NCBI GenBank assembly: GCA_945872035.1
Contig: CAMBYA010000175.1
Coordinates: 1-5,801 of the forward strand
Origin: Rhizobium sp. Q54
GTDB lineage: Bacteria > Pseudomonadota > Alphaproteobacteria > SMXS01
Direction of reading: 5' to 3'
DNA: 5,801 bases
Part shown: one piece after another, positions 4,665 through 5,801 of the stretch
Numbering within the stretch: the first letter of the stretch is position 1
How the letters are laid out: every line of letters begins with the position of its first letter
Notes under the pieces: generated by a model
What the model saw: the letters and a program-made list of their open reading frames with translations, nothing else
Database searches by the model: none
Told to the model about the DNA's origin: nothing
Position numbers and translations under genes: made by a program

Positions 4665-5419
4665 CGGGAACTGTCTCCGGCTCCGCCTGGAACGGATGCG
4701 GGCCGGCGTCCATGATCGTCTGTGTCGCCTGGCGGACTGCCGTCTTGCAGGCGACGGTCGCTGTACAGCCAGGTCGATTGCAGGTTCATCGCCTCCACGG
4801 GAACCAGGTCGTCCGTCTCCAGCGGTTCGGGTCGTTCGTGCCGGCTGTCCAGCGCCCACCAGACGAGCCGGCCGTTTTCCTCGATCGACGCGATCAGGAT
4901 TGTGTGGACGGCGTCATCGGGCGTCATCTCGTTCACCACATAGATGTGCGCCTGTGGCCAGCCGCCCCGGACCAGGGCCATGAACGCCGCCGTGGCATGG
5001 TCTTCGCAGTCGCCGCCGTCGGTGATGAACTCCACCGGCGTCGCCCACCGGTCCTCGACATGGTAGTTCGTGGCGTCGGACACGTATTGGACCTGCCGGA
5101 AATGCCGGTGCACGGCATCGAGCGTCTCGATCGAGAGGCCGCCCCTGGCAAGCTCCACTCCCCGCTCCCAGAACGCGATCGCCTCCAGCGGCATGCCCGT
5201 GAACCCGTCCCGTTCCTGCTGCTGGAAACGGGAGACCACGCTGGCCCAGTCGCTGGTCGGCTTCGGCACGGCCAGCGATGGCTGATGACCGCCGAACGCC
5301 GGCAGGTCGCCCGGCTCCGGCTGCGCCGCCGCCACGCTGGCCAGGCTCACGAAAGCGAGCATCACCCACCACGTCGCGCGCTTGCGCTGAAAGGACGCGG
5401 CAGTCCTCCCCTGAGACAT
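4661..5419 (-). CDS. Exported LapG-like transglutaminase-like cysteine peptidase (BTLCP)
   Basis: With the start at ATG 5417-5419 the product is 252 aa. Residues 12-14 (RKR) and a hydrophobic core at about 15-29 ending AAAQ form a signal peptide, with cleavage probably after Ala32, so the enzyme acts in the periplasm. The mature part matches the bacterial transglutaminase-like cysteine proteinase family (Pfam Peptidase_C93), whose best-known member, Pseudomonas LapG, cleaves the adhesin LapA near its N-terminus. The catalytic triad is readable: Cys138 in GGDCEDHA, His172 in AVHTIL and Asp191 in WWALDSR. The acids flanking the Cys (Asp137, Glu139) match LapG positions known to bind calcium. 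A polar tail follows residue 220. GGGGA five bases before the ATG supports this start; an upstream TTG at 5501-5503 would add a region containing the 5479-5513 dyad and lacks a ribosome site. No LapD-type regulator or adhesin lies in the window, so the substrate is unknown. Confidence 0.9.
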   Translation of the reverse strand: MSQGRTAASFQRKRATWWVMLAFVSLASVAAAQPEPGDLPAFGGHQPSLAVPKPTSDWASVVSRFQQQERDGFTGMPLEAIAFWERGVELARGGLSIETLDAVHRHFRQVQYVSDATNYHVEDRWATPVEFITDGGDCEDHATAAFMALVRGGWPQAHIYVVNEMTPDDAVHTILIASIEENGRLVWWALDSRHERPEPLETDDLVPVEAMNLQSTWLYSDRRLQDGSPPGDTDDHGRRPASVPGGAGDSSR

Positions 5420-5424
5420 GAAAA

Positions 5425-5429
5425 TCCCC
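5425..5429 (-). promoter_or_regulatory. Ribosome binding site that decides the peptidase start
   Basis: GGGGA on the minus strand lies five bases before ATG 5417-5419. The other in-frame starts (ATG 5435-5437, ATG 5477-5479, TTG 5501-5503) have no comparable site, and only the chosen start puts the signal peptide at the N-terminus. Confidence 0.6.
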
Positions 5430-5478
5430 GTCCGCATTTGAGCCAGGATGCCGGCGGCTCGAATGGCCCAGCCTGCCA

Positions 5479-5513
5479 TATTTGCCGTCTGGCCGACACA
5501 CAAACGGCAAATA
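5479..5513. promoter_or_regulatory. Perfect 10-bp inverted repeat in a divergent promoter region
   Basis: The left arm TATTTGCCGT (5479-5488) and right arm ACGGCAAATA (5504-5513) are exact complements around a 15-base spacer. The dyad lies about 60 bases upstream of the peptidase start and about 120 upstream of the transporter start, so one dimeric regulator could control either or both. A weak minus-strand promoter pair (TTGTGT at 5498-5503, 17 bases, then TATGGC at 5475-5480) would overlap it, which would suit repression; that promoter is speculative. No T-tract follows either arm, so a terminator is less likely. Confidence 0.6.
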
Positions 5514-5572
5514 GCCTGGCCTCCCGGGTTGTCTTTAAGCTTGAGAGTGCGTCCCCATCGTTCTTTGTTACA

Positions 5573-5588
5573 GTAGCGGCGCGGCCGC
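5573..5588. repeat. Short GC-rich inverted repeat upstream of the transporter
   Basis: AGCGGC and GCCGCT flank GCG, giving a compact hairpin-capable 15-base element in the leader region of the transporter gene. It includes the 8-bp palindrome GCGGCCGC at 5581-5588. In GC-rich DNA such elements are common, so any regulatory meaning is uncertain. Confidence 0.3.
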
Positions 5589-5618
5589 TCCGACGTTAGG
5601 CGGTCGGGGAACAGACCT

Positions 5619-5626
5619 GGGGGAAG
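5619..5626 (+). promoter_or_regulatory. Ribosome binding site selecting a GTG start
   Basis: GGGGGAAG ends seven bases before GTG 5634-5636. No in-frame ATG precedes the conserved first membrane segment, so this site decides that the transporter begins at GTG. Confidence 0.65.
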
Positions 5627-5633
5627 ATCGGTA

Positions 5634-5801
5634 GTGGCGACGCGTGACGACCAAGGCCTGTCCGGGCATCACGAGGCGACCCGCGACGACAGGCTCGTCA
5701 TCGGCGCCTCGTCCCTCGGCACCGTCTTCGAATGGTATGACTTCTATCTCTACGGGCTGCTCGCCACCTCCATCTCGAAGGTGTTCTTCGCGGGCGTGAA
5801 C
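5634..5801 (+). CDS. MHS-family major facilitator transporter, N-terminal fragment
   Basis: The first 56 codons of a gene that continues past the right edge. After a hydrophilic N-terminus rich in Asp, Arg and His (about residues 2-20), the segment LVIGASSLGTVFEWYDFYLYGLLA (21-44) begins the first transmembrane helix. The ASSLGTVFEWYDFYLYG wording is the hallmark of the metabolite:H+ symporter branch of the major facilitator superfamily, which includes proton-driven uptake of organic acids such as citrate, alpha-ketoglutarate, proline/betaine or shikimate. Full-length members have about 430-550 residues and 12 membrane segments, so most of the protein is outside the window and the substrate cannot be inferred. 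The start is GTG with a strong ribosome site. It is divergent from the peptidase gene and shares a 214-base intergenic region with it. Confidence 0.87.
   Translation, partial: MATRDDQGLSGHHEATRDDRLVIGASSLGTVFEWYDFYLYGLLATSISKVFFAGVN

Noticed and set aside
3480..4859. Minus-strand open frame of 459 codons, Gly/Ala/Val-rich, antisense to the ene-reductase
   Set aside because: It mirrors the codon structure of the ene-reductase. Such antisense frames are a well-known misannotation in GC-rich genomes, and no motif is present.
5530..5580. Sigma-70 promoter for the transporter (TTGAGA with a 17-base gap, then TTTGTT)
   Set aside because: The -10 match is poor and the better TACAGT lies 22 bases from TTGAGA, which is too far.
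3512..5599. Plus-strand open frame of 695 codons spanning the ene-reductase and peptidase genes
   Set aside because: It overlaps two clearly homologous genes in other frames, is dominated by Arg and Pro, and contains no domain; it is an artefact of high GC.

Overview
The window is GC-rich, with strong G/C bias at third codon positions that produces long spurious antisense frames. It looks like a chromosomal segment of an alphaproteobacterium. That assignment is inference, from codon style, a transglutaminase-like cysteine peptidase of the BTLCP/LapG type, an Old Yellow Enzyme and an MHS-family transporter; there is no rRNA or marker gene to confirm it.

Layout. (1) Positions 1-464 carry no convincing complete gene. 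They hold a perfect 14-bp tandem duplication (202-229), and two near-perfect palindromes that are exact inverted copies of each other (371-395 and 401-433), followed by a degenerate third copy (about 437-453). A short open frame runs off the left edge on the minus strand. The stretch reads like the edge or scar of a mobile element. (2) Positions 465-3298 form a compact minus-strand block of four phage-type genes, transcribed right to left with gaps of +3, +12 and -4 bases. In order these are a 131-aa XkdW-like tail-assembly-type protein, a 514-aa structural protein with three tandem beta-rich repeats, a 144-aa conserved phage structural-type protein, and a 148-aa protein like a phage terminase small subunit. 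No large terminase, portal, capsid, integrase or lysis gene is visible, so this is a prophage remnant, a domesticated phage cassette or part of a satellite. (3) Positions 3299-3614 are a divergent intergenic region. (4) Positions 3615-4664 (plus) encode a full-length class I-like Old Yellow Enzyme ene-reductase. (5) Positions 4661-5419 (minus) encode an exported LapG-like cysteine peptidase; its stop overlaps the ene-reductase stop by 4 bp, tail to tail. (6) Positions 5420-5633 are a second divergent intergenic region with a perfect 10-bp-arm dyad (5479-5513). (7) From 5634 to the window end is the start of an MHS-type major facilitator transporter.

How the genes relate. The four phage genes probably share one transcript and contribute to virion or tail structure, with the terminase-like gene unexpectedly last. 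The ene-reductase, peptidase and transporter are ordinary host genes with separate jobs. Nothing links them functionally to the phage block apart from position. The most unusual material is the palindrome cluster immediately downstream of the phage block and the truncated, reordered phage module itself. I do not see a clearly new defence or mobile system fully contained here.
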